Both the position numbers and the translations under genes were made by a program. The notes beneath the pieces were generated by a model, which saw only the letters and a program-made list of their open reading frames with translations, did not search any database and was not told the DNA's origin. 64,000 nt of DNA, from NCBI GenBank assembly GCA_022763485.1, contig JALEGX010000138.1, positions 1-64,000 on the forward strand. The letters run 5' to 3'. Shown here piece after piece: positions 46,025-55,515 of this stretch; positions within the stretch are counted from its first letter, which is position 1; every line of letters starts with the position of its first letter. The stretch is from Paracoccaceae bacterium (GTDB taxonomy: Bacteria > Pseudomonadota > Alphaproteobacteria > Rhodobacterales > Rhodobacteraceae).

Positions 46025-46632
46025 CCACCAGGGTTTCCGTTCAGCACCCGTAAAGCGACCGGACGCAGGTGAAGGCGTCAGGGGCATCACATTTGCCCCT
46101 GCTCTACGGGATGGCCCCGGACATCAGCTTGCGCGGGTCGCCGGTCAGGCGTGCCACAGTCAGTTTCCGGCACAGATCCAGACGCTGAAATCCCAGGCCC
46201 CCGTCCCGCTGCTTCAAAAGGGGGCTGTAGCTGCTGCTGGGGTGACGCCAGCAGGGCAGCGCATGAAATCGGTCTCATTCATTCGGCGCTGCAACACGCA
46301 GAGGTTGAATACACTTGGCAAGCTGGGGTAACGATCACAAGTCGCGGTTCTGAAAGGCCGTCCGGGCCGTTCTTTTCCCTTGATCCCTTCGGTGAATTCG
46401 CATACCTCACGGCAGGTCTGGAATCGGTCTGCCGGTTGCGGACGCTTTGGTCGTTGCTTCACCAATTGAACCGCCCTTCTTCGGACGGATCACCAAGAGC
46501 GGCGATCAGACCCAAGGAACGAACGACCTGATCTCTGGCGGGCGCTGCGGCGGACCCGGTGAAGACCAAGAGCTCTGAGGACGACCAAAACCTTCGTGGA
46601 GCAAACCACGAGCTAATCTTAGGAGAGTTGCG
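46025..46632. other. 608-bp gap upstream of rplS
   Basis: No gene is supported. A 126-codon frame at 46151-46531 and minus-strand frames lack ribosome sites and recognisable motifs, and the codon pattern is poor. It may be a decayed remnant linked to the insertion of the methyltransferase gene. The last ~90 bp form the rplS leader with a hairpin. Confidence 0.5.
46594..46611 (+). promoter_or_regulatory. Hairpin in the rplS leader
   Basis: Perfect 6-bp stem TCGTGG/CCACGA with a 6-nt loop AGCAAA, ending 21 bases before the rplS ATG and just ahead of its AGGAGAG ribosome site. It could be a translational control or leader structure; no known L19 leader consensus was matched. Confidence 0.4.
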
Positions 46633-47007
46633 ATGGATCTTATCGCACAGCTGGAGGCGGAACAGATTGCCGCCCTGGGGAAAGACATCCCCGACTTCAA
46701 AGCCGGTGACACCATCCGTGTCGGCTTCAAGGTGACCGAAGGCTCGCGCAGCCGTGTGCAGAACTACGAAGGTGTCTGCATCAGCCGTAAGAACGGCGAA
46801 GGCATTGCCGGTTCGTTCACCGTTCGCAAGATTTCGTTCGGCGAAGGCGTGGAGCGTGTGTTCCCGCTGTATTCGACCAACATCGACAGCATCACCGTCG
46901 TGCGCCGTGGCCGCGTGCGTCGTGCCAAGCTGTACTACCTGCGCTCGCGTCGTGGCAAATCCGCACGGATTGCAGAAGACACCCACTACAAGCCCAAAAA
47001 AGCCTGA
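46633..47007 (+). CDS. rplS: 50S ribosomal protein L19
   Basis: Large-subunit protein of 124 residues at the 30S-50S interface. Motifs: [81 protein letters not shown] and the C-terminal [27 protein letters not shown] precedes the ATG. rpmE follows 11 bp later. Confidence 0.97.
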   Translation: MDLIAQLEAEQIAALGKDIPDFKAGDTIRVGFKVTEGSRSRVQNYEGVCISRKNGEGIAGSFTVRKISFGEGVERVFPLYSTNIDSITVVRRGRVRRAKLYYLRSRRGKSARIAEDTHYKPKKA

Positions 47008-47018
47008 GGAGTGGTATC

Positions 47019-47240
47019 ATGAAAAAAGACACCCATCCCGAATACCACTTCATCGACGTCAAAATGACCGATGGCACCATCATCAAGATGCGTTCGACCT
47101 GGGGCAAAGAAGGCGACACGCTGGCCCTGGACGTTGACCCGACCGTGCACCCCGCATGGACCGGCGGCACCTCGCGCCTGATGGATGCCGGTGGACGCGT
47201 ATCCAAGTTCAAGAAGAAATACGAAGGCCTGGGCTTCTAA
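47019..47240 (+). CDS. rpmE: 50S ribosomal protein L31
   Basis: Large-subunit protein of 73 residues. It opens [20 protein letters not shown] and ends [15 protein letters not shown]. The zinc-binding cysteines (CxxC) of the C+ form are absent, so this is the zinc-independent (C-minus) type, which is the usual single form in many alphaproteobacteria. A terminator follows at 47268. Confidence 0.94.
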   Translation: MKKDTHPEYHFIDVKMTDGTIIKMRSTWGKEGDTLALDVDPTVHPAWTGGTSRLMDAGGRVSKFKKKYEGLGF

Positions 47241-47267
47241 GCCGACCAAGCCATCGAACAAACCTCA

Positions 47268-47298
47268 AAGGCTGCCTTATTCCGGGGCAGCCTTTTTT
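47268..47298 (+). terminator. Rho-independent terminator after rpmE
   Basis: Stem AAGGCTGCC/GGCAGCCTT (9 bp), 9-nt loop, followed by six T residues, 27 bp after the rpmE stop. Confidence 0.87.
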
Positions 47299-47345
47299 GA
47301 TGTTCCAGAATCCGCGCCCCTCCGCGCGAGAAAGCCGCTCTTTCC

Positions 47346-49373
47346 GTGAAACAAGCCCTTGCCGATGCGCTCCAGGAGCGCGGTTATGAAACCCTGACAC
47401 CTGTCCAGCAAGCGGTGACCAACCCTGAGCTGGCAGAGCAGGACCTGCTGGTCTCTGCGCAAACCGGATCCGGCAAGACGGTGGGCTTCGGCCTGGCGCT
47501 GGCACCGACGCTGCTGGACGGCGAAGAGTTCGAAGCCGCCGCCGCGCCGCTGGCCCTGATCATTGCCCCGACACGGGAATTGGCCCTGCAGGTCAAACGT
47601 GAGCTGGCCTGGCTCTATGCAAAAGCCAACGTCGTGCTGGCCTCCTGCGTGGGCGGCATGGACATGCGCGATGAACGCCGGGCGCTTGCGCGTGGCGCGC
47701 ATATCGTCGTCGCGACCCCGGGTCGTCTGTGCGACCACATCCGCCGCGAAAGCATCGACCTGTCGCAGGTGCGTGGTGTTGTTCTGGACGAAGCAGACGA
47801 AATGCTGGATCTGGGCTTCCGCGAAGACCTGGAATTCATCCTGGGCGAAGCCCCGGTGGACCGCCGCACCCTGATGTTTTCGGCCACGGTGCCGAATGGC
47901 ATCGCCGCGCTGGCAAAGAGCTATCAGAAAGACGCGCAGCGCGTCACCACCACGGGTGAAGCCCAGCAGCACGGCGATATCGAATATCGCCTGATGAACG
48001 TCGCGCCGCAGGACACCGAAAACGCAATCATCAACGTGTTGCGCTTTTATGAGGCGCCAAACGCCATCGTCTTTGCCAACACGCGGGCGATGGTGAACCG
48101 CCTGACCACCCGCCTGTCCAACCGCGGCTTTTCCGTCGTGGCCCTGTCCGGTGAGCTGAGCCAGTCCGAGCGCAGCCACGCGCTGCAGGCGATGCGCGAC
48201 GGTCGGGCCCGGATCTGTGTGGCAACAGACGTTGCCGCGCGTGGTATCGACCTGCCCGGTCTGGATCTGGTTGTACATGCGGAACTACCCAACAACCACG
48301 AAACGCTGTTGCACCGTTCTGGCCGCACCGGTCGCGCCGGGCGCAAGGGCGTCAGCGCGCTGATCGTTCCGCCCAAGGCCCGGTCCAAGGCCATGCGCCT
48401 GTTGAAATGGGCAAAGCTGCGCGCCGAAATCGGTGGTGCGCCCTCTGCGGATGAGGTCCGCGCCGAAGACGCCGCCCGTATGCTCGAAGATCCGATCTGG
48501 CATGAAGCGGCGGAAGAAGCTGAGGCCGCACTGCTGGAGACGCTGATCGAGCGTTTCTCTCCGACCCAGGTTGCCGCCGCCTACCTGCGCCTTTATCGCC
48601 AGAACCATTCCGCCCCCGAAGAGCTGAACCCCGTGGACGCCCCGGCACCGCGCAAGGAACGCGCACCCTTCGGGCCCAGTGTCTGGTTCTCGATCTCTGG
48701 TGGACGCGATGCGGGCGCAGAACCGCGCCGCTATCTGCCGATGCTCTGCAAGGCCGGCGACGTAACCCGCGACGACATCGGCGCTATCCGTGTCCAGGAT
48801 CGCGAAACCTTCGTCGAAATTCGCGAGTCCGCCGTGGCCGGTTTTGTGGCCGCGATTGGCAACAAGATGGAGATCGAACCCGGCGCGCAGCTGACGCAGC
48901 TGGACAAGGCCCCGGATCTGTCGACCCGCCCGTTCAAGCGCCCGTCGAACAAACCCTTCGAAAAGCCCCGGCACAAGCCTGGCCCGTCTGCGCCTGAGCG
49001 CGCGGGACGCCCCGAACGCGCCGAACGGCCCGAACGTTCTGAGAGGCCCGAGCGTTCCGAGAGACCCGAGCGTTCGGACCGCAAGGCGCCCAAACGCGAC
49101 TTCAAGGATGGGCCGCGCAAGCCTTTCGACAAGCGCAACGCAGACAAGCCCAAATTCTCGGCGGAGCCCGCCAAGCGTAAAGACCGCCCGAACGCAGGGC
49201 ACACCGAAGGTGACCGGCAGAAACCCAAAGGCCCGCCGCCGCCCAAGGGCAAGCCCAACAGCAAGAAAAACAAGGCCCGCGCCGCGGCCGCGAAGCTGGC
49301 AAAGGGCGGCGACACAAAGCCCATGCGCAAGCCGGCAAAAGGACGACCCGGCAAGCCCGACCGCAAGAAGTAA
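47346..49373 (+). CDS. DEAD-box RNA helicase (DbpA/CsdA-like)
   Basis: ATP-dependent RNA helicase of 675 residues from GTG 47346. Motifs in order: Q motif (LTPVQQAV), motif I AQTGSGKTV, Ia PTRELALQV, DEAD box as VLDEADEMLDLGF, SAT (MFSATVP), motif V ATDVAARGIDLPGLDLV, and VI HRSGRTGRAG. After a linker, residues ~440-515 (FGPSVWFSISGGRDA...) resemble the DbpA RNA-binding domain. The last ~150 residues are a low-complexity Arg/Pro/Glu/Lys tail with tandem PERSER-type repeats. A role in ribosome assembly or cold adaptation is likely. Confidence 0.93.
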   Translation: MKQALADALQERGYETLTPVQQAVTNPELAEQDLLVSAQTGSGKTVGFGLALAPTLLDGEEFEAAAAPLALIIAPTRELALQVKRELAWLYAKANVVLASCVGGMDMRDERRALARGAHIVVATPGRLCDHIRRESIDLSQVRGVVLDEADEMLDLGFREDLEFILGEAPVDRRTLMFSATVPNGIAALAKSYQKDAQRVTTTGEAQQHGDIEYRLMNVAPQDTENAIINVLRFYEAPNAIVFANTRAMVNRLTTRLSNRGFSVVALSGELSQSERSHALQAMRDGRARICVATDVAARGIDLPGLDLVVHAELPNNHETLLHRSGRTGRAGRKGVSALIVPPKARSKAMRLLKWAKLRAEIGGAPSADEVRAEDAARMLEDPIWHEAAEEAEAALLETLIERFSPTQVAAAYLRLYRQNHSAPEELNPVDAPAPRKERAPFGPSVWFSISGGRDAGAEPRRYLPMLCKAGDVTRDDIGAIRVQDRETFVEIRESAVAGFVAAIGNKMEIEPGAQLTQLDKAPDLSTRPFKRPSNKPFEKPRHKPGPSAPERAGRPERAERPERSERPERSERPERSDRKAPKRDFKDGPRKPFDKRNADKPKFSAEPAKRKDRPNAGHTEGDRQKPKGPPPPKGKPNSKKNKARAAAAKLAKGGDTKPMRKPAKGRPGKPDRKK

Positions 49374-49494
49374 GGCCGTTGGCGTAACCATATCCGGTTT
49401 AAATGTGCTGACCGCTTCCCTTGGAACGTCACACAACATATAGTTACGCCAACCAAATCGTGTTTGATCACGTCGAATAAGGGGCCTGGGGCGA

Positions 49495-50304
49495 ATGGCG
49501 CATATTATTGTCGTCGGAAACGAAAAGGGTGGTGCAGGCAAATCCACCGTGTCCATGCATGTGGCAACAACCTTGGCCCGCCTCGGCCACAAGGTCAGCG
49601 TGCTGGATCTGGACCTGCGCCAGCGCTCCATGGGCCGCTACCTTGAAAACCGCCGCAAGTTCACCGAGGAAAACGAGCTTGAGCTGCCCCTGGTCGAAAG
49701 CCACGAGCTGCCTGAAATCGATCCCGAAACACTGAAACCCGGCGAAAACATCTATGACCATCGTTTGTCTGCGGCGGTGGCAACGCTTGAGCCGGACAAT
49801 GACTTCATCCTGATCGACTGTCCCGGTTCGCATACCCGGCTGAGCCAGGTTGCGCATTCGCTGGCGGACACGCTGATCACCCCGCTGAACGACAGCTTCG
49901 TCGACTTCGATCTGCTTGCCCATATCGACCAGAAGGGCGAACGCATCCTTGGCCCGTCGGTCTACTCCGAAATGGTGTGGAACGCGCGCCAGCTGCGGGC
50001 GCAGGCCGGGTTGAAGCCCATTGACTGGATCGTGGTGCGCAACCGGGTCGGCACGCAGCGCATGGTCAACAAGGAAAAGATGGAACGCGCCATCAACCTG
50101 CTGGCCAAACGGATCGGCTTTCGCGTGGCGCCCGGCTTCTCCGAGCGGGTCATCTTCCGCGAATTGTTCCCGCGCGGCCTGACGCTGCTGGACCTCAAGG
50201 AAGTCGGCGTCAAGCAACTGAACATCTCAAACATCGCCGCGCGGCAGGAGCTGCGCGACATGATGAAGGCGCTGAACCTGCCTGACGTCGAAATCAGCAT
50301 CTGA
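49495..50304 (+). CDS. mipZ: Division-plane ATPase MipZ
   Basis: ParA-like P-loop ATPase of 269 residues that forms a polar gradient with ParB and blocks FtsZ assembly away from midcell. The deviant Walker A is VVGNEKGGAGKST (6-18); further MipZ-specific segments are LDLDLRQRSMGRYLENRR, DFILIDCPGSH, ITPLNDSFVDFDLLAHID and IFRELFPRGLTLLDL. These match Caulobacter MipZ rather than ParA or MinD. It appears monocistronic. Confidence 0.94.
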   Translation: MAHIIVVGNEKGGAGKSTVSMHVATTLARLGHKVSVLDLDLRQRSMGRYLENRRKFTEENELELPLVESHELPEIDPETLKPGENIYDHRLSAAVATLEPDNDFILIDCPGSHTRLSQVAHSLADTLITPLNDSFVDFDLLAHIDQKGERILGPSVYSEMVWNARQLRAQAGLKPIDWIVVRNRVGTQRMVNKEKMERAINLLAKRIGFRVAPGFSERVIFRELFPRGLTLLDLKEVGVKQLNISNIAARQELRDMMKALNLPDVEISI

Positions 50305-50343
50305 GCCCCTGCACCGGTCCCCGGCACAACCAGCAGGAACCGG

Positions 50344-51582
50344 TCAGTTCTGATAGATGGTGAACAGCTCGATGGGGGTGGAAATCCCCCTCAGCATATA
50401 GCGGCCCAATGACACCAGATCATGTGGTGAGGGATGGGCTGCACGCTGCACATGTTCCGACACGATGATGCTCTGCCCCACCGATCGGTGCATCCCCGAT
50501 ATGCGCGATGTCAGGTTGACCGTCGGCCCGATCACGGTGAAATCCAGCCGGTTCTCTGCACCGATATTGCCATACAGGATTTCCCCTGCGTGCAACGCCA
50601 GCGTGAACCCCGCCGTGGGCAGCCCCGCGGCGTCACGTTCTGCATTCAGCACCCGCAGCTTTTGCTGCAACTCGCTTGCCGCATTGAGCGCCGCGGCAGC
50701 ATCCATATCAATGCTGCCCAGATCGAACATGCTGAGCACCCCATCCCCCATGAACTTGAGGATATTGCCACCATGCGATTGGATCGTGGCCACCACATGC
50801 GCGAAATAGTCGTTCAGCATCTCGATCAGGGCGGGTCCAGGGATCTGCTCGGCCAGGCTGGTGAACCCCTTGAGATCGAAATAGCAGATCACCGCGTCGA
50901 TTTCGCGGGAGGAGCCGCGCTGGATTTCGCCCTTGAGCACCCTTTGGCCCGCATCCCGTCCCAGATAGACGCGCAACAGATCGCTGGCCATTTGACGGTT
51001 GGACGAAGATTTCAGCGCCAGCCCCAGATAGGGCATGACTGATCGGATGAGTTGAAGCTCTTCTTCGGCAAAGCCGCCCGGACGATCCGACGTCCAGGAG
51101 ACCATGACCCCCTCCGGCGCCTCATTCGGGCCGGCGACACCTTCGTTCAAACGCTCGAATGGCAAGCCGGTGGCAAAATAGTCGGTTCCGCCGCGCGCTC
51201 TCAACTCCCCCAGCAGGGGAAATTCGTCATGGTTTTCGCCAGTGTCCAGCCGGGCCCGGAACTCATCCAAATCATTGGCCAGATAGTAGTAGAACGGACT
51301 GCGTAACCAGGCTTCGCGGGGGCTGTCCCGGTGTTCATATTCTTCCTGCGAGGCCCCGCCTTCGCGCGTCCAGTTGACCCCGAAACCGCCGAACTTGGGA
51401 TGCAACGCACGCTGTGTCAGATGCAAACGCCAGAGCGGCAGCCCCATTTCCACAAGCCGCTCACAATAGCCCGTCAACAGCTCTTTGCGGCTGGCGCCCT
51501 GCAGCCCCTGATCCACCAGCCACGCGCTCAGCGTGCGGGCGGCCTCGGTCGGGGCGGGCAAAAAGCTTGGTTCGGCTACCAT
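50344..51582 (-). CDS. Class III adenylate cyclase with N-terminal sensor region
   Basis: Protein of 412 residues. The N-terminal ~210 residues are a GAF-like/unknown soluble sensor region; no membrane segment is visible. The C-terminal cyclase domain (about 225-400) has the metal-binding Asp residues in CYFDLKGFTSLAEQ and KFMGDGVLSMF, the adenine-specifying Lys in NILKFMGD and Asp in RLDFTVIGPTVNLTSRI, and transition-state Asn/Arg in the same segment. It should therefore make cAMP. It is convergent to mipZ. The input signal is unknown. Confidence 0.87.
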   Translation of the reverse strand: MVAEPSFLPAPTEAARTLSAWLVDQGLQGASRKELLTGYCERLVEMGLPLWRLHLTQRALHPKFGGFGVNWTREGGASQEEYEHRDSPREAWLRSPFYYYLANDLDEFRARLDTGENHDEFPLLGELRARGGTDYFATGLPFERLNEGVAGPNEAPEGVMVSWTSDRPGGFAEEELQLIRSVMPYLGLALKSSSNRQMASDLLRVYLGRDAGQRVLKGEIQRGSSREIDAVICYFDLKGFTSLAEQIPGPALIEMLNDYFAHVVATIQSHGGNILKFMGDGVLSMFDLGSIDMDAAAALNAASELQQKLRVLNAERDAAGLPTAGFTLALHAGEILYGNIGAENRLDFTVIGPTVNLTSRISGMHRSVGQSIIVSEHVQRAAHPSPHDLVSLGRYMLRGISTPIELFTIYQN

Positions 51583-51658
51583 GTCAGTTCCTATTCACCC
51601 AATGGGATCCGTAGAGCATATGGGCATCTTTTTTGTTATCCGAAGACCCGCGTTCACC

Positions 51659-52096
51659 CTAGTCCATTCTAGCCAGACGTCGCAGCATCATTCGCAAGAG
51701 CGCGACCTCCCCCAAGGTGAACTGGGCCGACAGTTTCTGATCGTAGTCTTCGGCAACTGCCCGCAGATCCTTGTATGCCGCCTCCCCCGCAGGGGTGAGC
51801 TCCAGGTGCTCGGATCGGCGGTCACGCTCATCCCTGCGGCGGGTGACGAATCGCTTTTCAGACAGTTTCTGAACCGCGCGACTGATCTTGGTTTTGTGAA
51901 TCGTTGCCCGCTCACCGATCTCTTTTGCGGTCATGCAACCATAGGTGCCAAGGTGAAACAGCACCCGCCATTCCGTCCGCAGCATGCCATAGCGATCCTT
52001 GTAAACCCTCTGAAAAGCCAGCGAACTTTCCTCGGCCGCCTGGTTCAGAAGAAAGGGCAGAAAATCCTGCAATTCGAAATCATCTTTTTGCGACAT
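51659..52096 (-). CDS. MarR-family regulator of the homogentisate operon
   Basis: Winged-helix regulator of 145 residues. Core: FRTEWRVLFHLGTYGCMTAKEIGERATIHKTKISRAVQKLSEKRFVTRRRDERDRRSEHLELTPAG, the MarR DNA-binding pattern including the DxRD/R wing. The ATG at 52096 has GAGGAGG five bases away; the earlier start at 52144 would lie in the operator. It is divergent from hmgA with a palindrome between them, so it probably represses the aromatic-degradation operon until a phenolic ligand binds (inference from family habit). Confidence 0.87.
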   Translation of the reverse strand: MSQKDDFELQDFLPFLLNQAAEESSLAFQRVYKDRYGMLRTEWRVLFHLGTYGCMTAKEIGERATIHKTKISRAVQKLSEKRFVTRRRDERDRRSEHLELTPAGEAAYKDLRAVAEDYDQKLSAQFTLGEVALLRMMLRRLARMD

Positions 52097-52116
52097 GTCG
52101 GCCTCCTCTCCCTTGT

Positions 52117-52134
52117 TAGTTACAAAACCAACTA
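52117..52134. promoter_or_regulatory. MarR operator candidate in the marR-hmgA spacer
   Basis: Inverted repeat TAGTT-N8-AACTA centred between the divergent genes; a TATTAT -10-like box for hmgA (52133-52138) overlaps the right arm. MarR proteins bind such 16-20-bp palindromes. Confidence 0.5.
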
Positions 52135-52169
52135 TTATCGACACAAGCAGGAAATGAAAGGAACGCGCG

Positions 52170-53525
52170 ATGAACCGACCCGTTGAGCCGCACCAGATGG
52201 TCCAGGCCCCGTCCCTGGAAGGTCCTCATGCCGGCTATATGCCCGGTTTCGGCAATGATTTTGAGACCGAGGCGCTGCCCGGTGCCCTGCCCCAGGGCAT
52301 GAACAGCCCACAGAAGTGCAACTATGGTCTGTATGGCGAACAGCTGAGCGGCACCGCCTTTACCGCCGATCCGCCCGAGCGGACCTGGTGCTATCGCATC
52401 CGCCCGTCGGTCAAACATTCGCACCGCTATACGAAGATCGATCTGCCCTATTGGAAATCTGCCCCTTGTGTTGATCCCGACGTGATCAGCCTGGGCCAGT
52501 ACCGCTGGGACCCCGTTGCCCATTCGGACGAAAACCTAACCTGGCTGACCGGCATGCGCACCATGACGACCGCCGGCGATGTGAACACGCAGGTCGGCAT
52601 GGCAAGCCATGTATACTTGGTGACGGAATCCATGGTGGACGACTATTTCTTCTCCGCCGACAGTGAACTGTTGGTGGTGCCGCAAGAGGGCCGCCTGCGC
52701 TTTGCCACGGAACTGGGTATCATCGACCTGGAACCGCAGGAGATCGCCATCATCCCGCGTGGTCTGGTGTACCGTGTCGAAGTTCTGGAAGGCCCGGCAC
52801 GTGGCTTTGTCTGCGAAAACTACGGGCAGAAGTTCGAAATGCCGGGTCGCGGTCCGATTGGCGCCAACTGTATGGCCAACCCGCGCGACTTCAAGGCACC
52901 GGTTGCGGCGTTTGAGGACCGGGAGGTCCCGTCCACCGTCACCGTCAAATGGTGCGGCCAGTTCCACACCACGGAAATCGGCCATTCGCCCCTGGATGTG
53001 GTCGCCTGGCACGGCAACTACGCGCCGGTGAAATACGACCTCAAGGCCTATTGCCCGGTTGGCGCGATCCTGTTCGACCACCCCGACCCGTCGATCTTTA
53101 CCGTGCTGACCGCGCCGTCGGGCGTGCCGGGCACCGCCAACATCGACTTTGTCCTGTTCCGCGACCGCTGGATGGTCGCCGAAAACACCTTCCGCCCGCC
53201 GTGGTATCACAAGAACATCATGTCCGAACTGATGGGCAACATCTACGGCCAGTATGACGCCAAACCTCAGGGCTTTGTCCCCGGCGGCATGAGCCTGCAC
53301 AACATGATGCTGCCGCATGGTCCGGACAAGAACGCGTTCGAGGGCGCATCGAATTCGAACCTGGGTCCGGAGAAGCTGGAAAATACCATGTCCTTCATGT
53401 TCGAAACCCGCTTCCCGCAGCATCTGACCGCATTTGCAGCCAACGAAGCCCCGCTGCAGGATGACTACATTGACTGCTGGGCCGACATCGAAAAGAAATT
53501 CGATGGCACGCCCGGACTGAAGTGA
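52170..53525 (+). CDS. hmgA: Homogentisate 1,2-dioxygenase
   Basis: Non-heme Fe(II) enzyme opening the ring of homogentisate to maleylacetoacetate. The 451 residues match family length. The opening [26 protein letters not shown] is diagnostic. The three iron ligands fit by spacing: His347 and Glu353 in [12 protein letters not shown], and His383 in MMLPHGPD. Further motifs are [26 protein letters not shown] and [21 protein letters not shown] precedes the ATG. It is the first gene of the operon, divergent from marR. Confidence 0.97.
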   Translation: MNRPVEPHQMVQAPSLEGPHAGYMPGFGNDFETEALPGALPQGMNSPQKCNYGLYGEQLSGTAFTADPPERTWCYRIRPSVKHSHRYTKIDLPYWKSAPCVDPDVISLGQYRWDPVAHSDENLTWLTGMRTMTTAGDVNTQVGMASHVYLVTESMVDDYFFSADSELLVVPQEGRLRFATELGIIDLEPQEIAIIPRGLVYRVEVLEGPARGFVCENYGQKFEMPGRGPIGANCMANPRDFKAPVAAFEDREVPSTVTVKWCGQFHTTEIGHSPLDVVAWHGNYAPVKYDLKAYCPVGAILFDHPDPSIFTVLTAPSGVPGTANIDFVLFRDRWMVAENTFRPPWYHKNIMSELMGNIYGQYDAKPQGFVPGGMSLHNMMLPHGPDKNAFEGASNSNLGPEKLENTMSFMFETRFPQHLTAFAANEAPLQDDYIDCWADIEKKFDGTPGLK

Positions 53526-53532
53526 GCCTGAC

Positions 53533-54159
53533 ATGAGCCCGGAAACCTGGATCACCTATGTCGGAACCGTCCTGCTGCTGATGAGCACGCCGGGTCCCAG
53601 CCAATTGCTGATGCTGTCGAACTCGGCCGCAAACGGGCTGGGACGCGGTATGTACACGGCGGCAGGCGATCTGACCGCGAACCTGCTGCAAATGCTGGCG
53701 GCGGGTCTGGGCTTGGCGGCGGTCATCGCCGCGTCTGCCCATGCGCTGACGGTAATCAAATGGCTGGGCGTCGCCTATCTGCTTTATCTGGGCGTTCGCA
53801 TGATCCTGAAAGCGAAACCCGCGACGCAAGACCTGACAGCCCCTTTGGCCAGCCGCAAGGCGCTGTGGCTGCAAGGGTTCGTCACATCCGCCGCCAACCC
53901 CAAAGCCGTGGTGTTTTTCGCGGCCCTGTTTCCGCAATTCATCGATCCGGCTCTGGCGTTCTGGCCGCAGTTCATCCTGCTGTCGCTCACCTATCTGGTC
54001 ATGGACGGCCTTTTCCTGACCGCCTATGGCGGCAGCGCCAGCTGGCTGGCCCAACGGCTCAAAGGCAAAGCCCGTCTTTGGCTTGACCGGATCGGTGGGG
54101 GCTTCATGATCGGAGCAGCGGTCATGCTGAGTTTGAAATCCATCCGCGTGAACACATAA
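53533..54159 (+). CDS. LysE-type exporter
   Basis: Inner-membrane transporter of 208 residues with about six membrane segments. It shows the LysE/RhtB signature: TPGPSQLLMLSNSAANGLGRGMYTAAGDLTANLLQM near residue 18, IKWLGVAYLLYLGVRMIL, and QGFVTSAANPKAVVFFAALFPQFID. Family members export amino acids or related metabolites. It sits 7 bp after hmgA and 18 bp before fahA, so it is an operon member; it may export an overflow intermediate, but that is inference. Confidence 0.87.
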   Translation: MSPETWITYVGTVLLLMSTPGPSQLLMLSNSAANGLGRGMYTAAGDLTANLLQMLAAGLGLAAVIAASAHALTVIKWLGVAYLLYLGVRMILKAKPATQDLTAPLASRKALWLQGFVTSAANPKAVVFFAALFPQFIDPALAFWPQFILLSLTYLVMDGLFLTAYGGSASWLAQRLKGKARLWLDRIGGGFMIGAAVMLSLKSIRVNT

Positions 54160-54177
54160 ATCAAAAGGAAAGCCATC

Positions 54178-55437
54178 GTGCCTCTTCTCAAATCCTGGGT
54201 GGCTTCGGCCAATGACGCCAACCACCCGTTCCCGCTGAACAACCTGCCCTATGGCGTCTTCTCGGTTGGCGACGACGATCCGCGCTGTGGCGTGGCGATC
54301 GGCGACATGATCCTGGACGTCACCAGTGCCGAAGCCGAAGGGCTGATCGATCTGGGCGATGAACCGCTCTTTGAAATGCCGTTCTGGAACGACCTGATGG
54401 AACAGGGCCCCGCCGTCTGGACCGCCCTGCGCGAGCGTCTGACCGCGCTGCTGGCCGAAGGCGCGGCCGAGCAGTCCAAGGTTGAGGCTCTGCTGGTTGC
54501 CGCAGCAGATGCCGAACTGCACATGCCCTTTGCTGTCAGCGAATACACCGACTTCTACGCCGGCAAGCAGCACGCCCAGAACATGGGCGCGATCCTGCGC
54601 GGCTCGCCCGATCTGCCGGCCAACTGGCTGCACATTCCGATCGGCTACAATGGGCGCGCCTCCTCGGTTGTCGTCTCGGGCACCCCGATCCACCGCCCCA
54701 ATGGCCAAACCAAGGCCCCGGATGCCGACATGCCGTCCTTCGGGCCGTCCAAACGGCTCGATATCGAGCTGGAAATGGGCGCCATTGTCGGCACCGGGTC
54801 CGACTTCGGTCAGCCGATCACCGTCGATCAGGCGGATGCGATGATCTTTGGCTATGTGCTGCTGAACGACTGGTCGGCGCGCGACATCCAGGGCTGGGAA
54901 TACCAGCCGCTGGGCCCGTTCCAGGGCAAGGCGTTCGGCACCTCGATCAGCCCCTGGATCGTGACCGCCGCTGCACTGGAAAGCTTCCGCGCGCCCACCC
55001 CGGCCCGCGACAAGGAACTGCTGCCCTACCTGAACGGATCCAAGGACGGCCTCTATGACATCGAGCTGGAGGTGCTGATGCAGCCCGAAGGCGCCGAGAC
55101 CGCCTCCGTGATCGCCAAGACCAACTACAACCGCATGTATTACTCGGCCGCTGAACAGCTCTGCCACCACGCCATCGGCGGGTGCGAGATGAACACCGGC
55201 GACCTGCTGGGCTCAGGCACCATCTCCGGCCCTGTGCGCGAGGAATACGGATCTCTGATGGAACTCAGCTGGGCCGGGCGCGAACCCTTCACGCTGGACA
55301 CCGGTGAAACCCGGGGCTTCATCGAAGACGGTGACACGCTGACCCTGCGCGGCAACGCCCGCGGCGATGGTTTCACCATCGGCTTTGGCGACTGCACCGG
55401 TAAAATCCTGCCCGCCGTCAACTGGCCCGAAATCTGA
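54178..55437 (+). CDS. fahA: Fumarylacetoacetase
   Basis: Hydrolase cleaving fumarylacetoacetate to fumarate and acetoacetate, the last step of the homogentisate route. It has 419 residues from GTG 54178, preceded by AAAGGAAAG. FAH motifs: NNLPYGVFSV, FYAGKQHAQNMGAILRG, IPIGYNGRASSVVVSGTPI, the metal-binding LDIELEMGAIVG, and NDWSARDIQGWEYQPLGPFQGKAFGTSISPWIV. Also called hmgB in Pseudomonas. Its partner isomerase maiA lies 3.6 kb downstream in the same direction. Confidence 0.96.
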   Translation: MPLLKSWVASANDANHPFPLNNLPYGVFSVGDDDPRCGVAIGDMILDVTSAEAEGLIDLGDEPLFEMPFWNDLMEQGPAVWTALRERLTALLAEGAAEQSKVEALLVAAADAELHMPFAVSEYTDFYAGKQHAQNMGAILRGSPDLPANWLHIPIGYNGRASSVVVSGTPIHRPNGQTKAPDADMPSFGPSKRLDIELEMGAIVGTGSDFGQPITVDQADAMIFGYVLLNDWSARDIQGWEYQPLGPFQGKAFGTSISPWIVTAAALESFRAPTPARDKELLPYLNGSKDGLYDIELEVLMQPEGAETASVIAKTNYNRMYYSAAEQLCHHAIGGCEMNTGDLLGSGTISGPVREEYGSLMELSWAGREPFTLDTGETRGFIEDGDTLTLRGNARGDGFTIGFGDCTGKILPAVNWPEI

Positions 55438-55442
55438 GGGTC

Positions 55443-55490
55443 TTCTTCTCGTTCAAAATACTCCCGCCGGAGGCGTCCCACCGGGCCTCT
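55443..55490. repeat. Possible dispersed intergenic element
   Basis: The fahA-MBL spacer contains TTCAAAATACTCCCGCCGGAG and a C/G-rich palindromic continuation (CCCGCCGGAGGC, CCGGGCCTC). Similar text recurs between genes in Roseobacter-group genomes in my memory. Only one copy is in this window, so repeat status cannot be shown here. Confidence 0.35.
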
Positions 55491-55515
55491 GGCGCAGCGT
55501 TCAAAGGAATACGAA

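Noticed and set aside
46151-46531. 126-codon open frame in the gap before rplS
   Set aside because: No ribosome site, poor codon pattern and no recognisable motif; could only be kept as a possible remnant.
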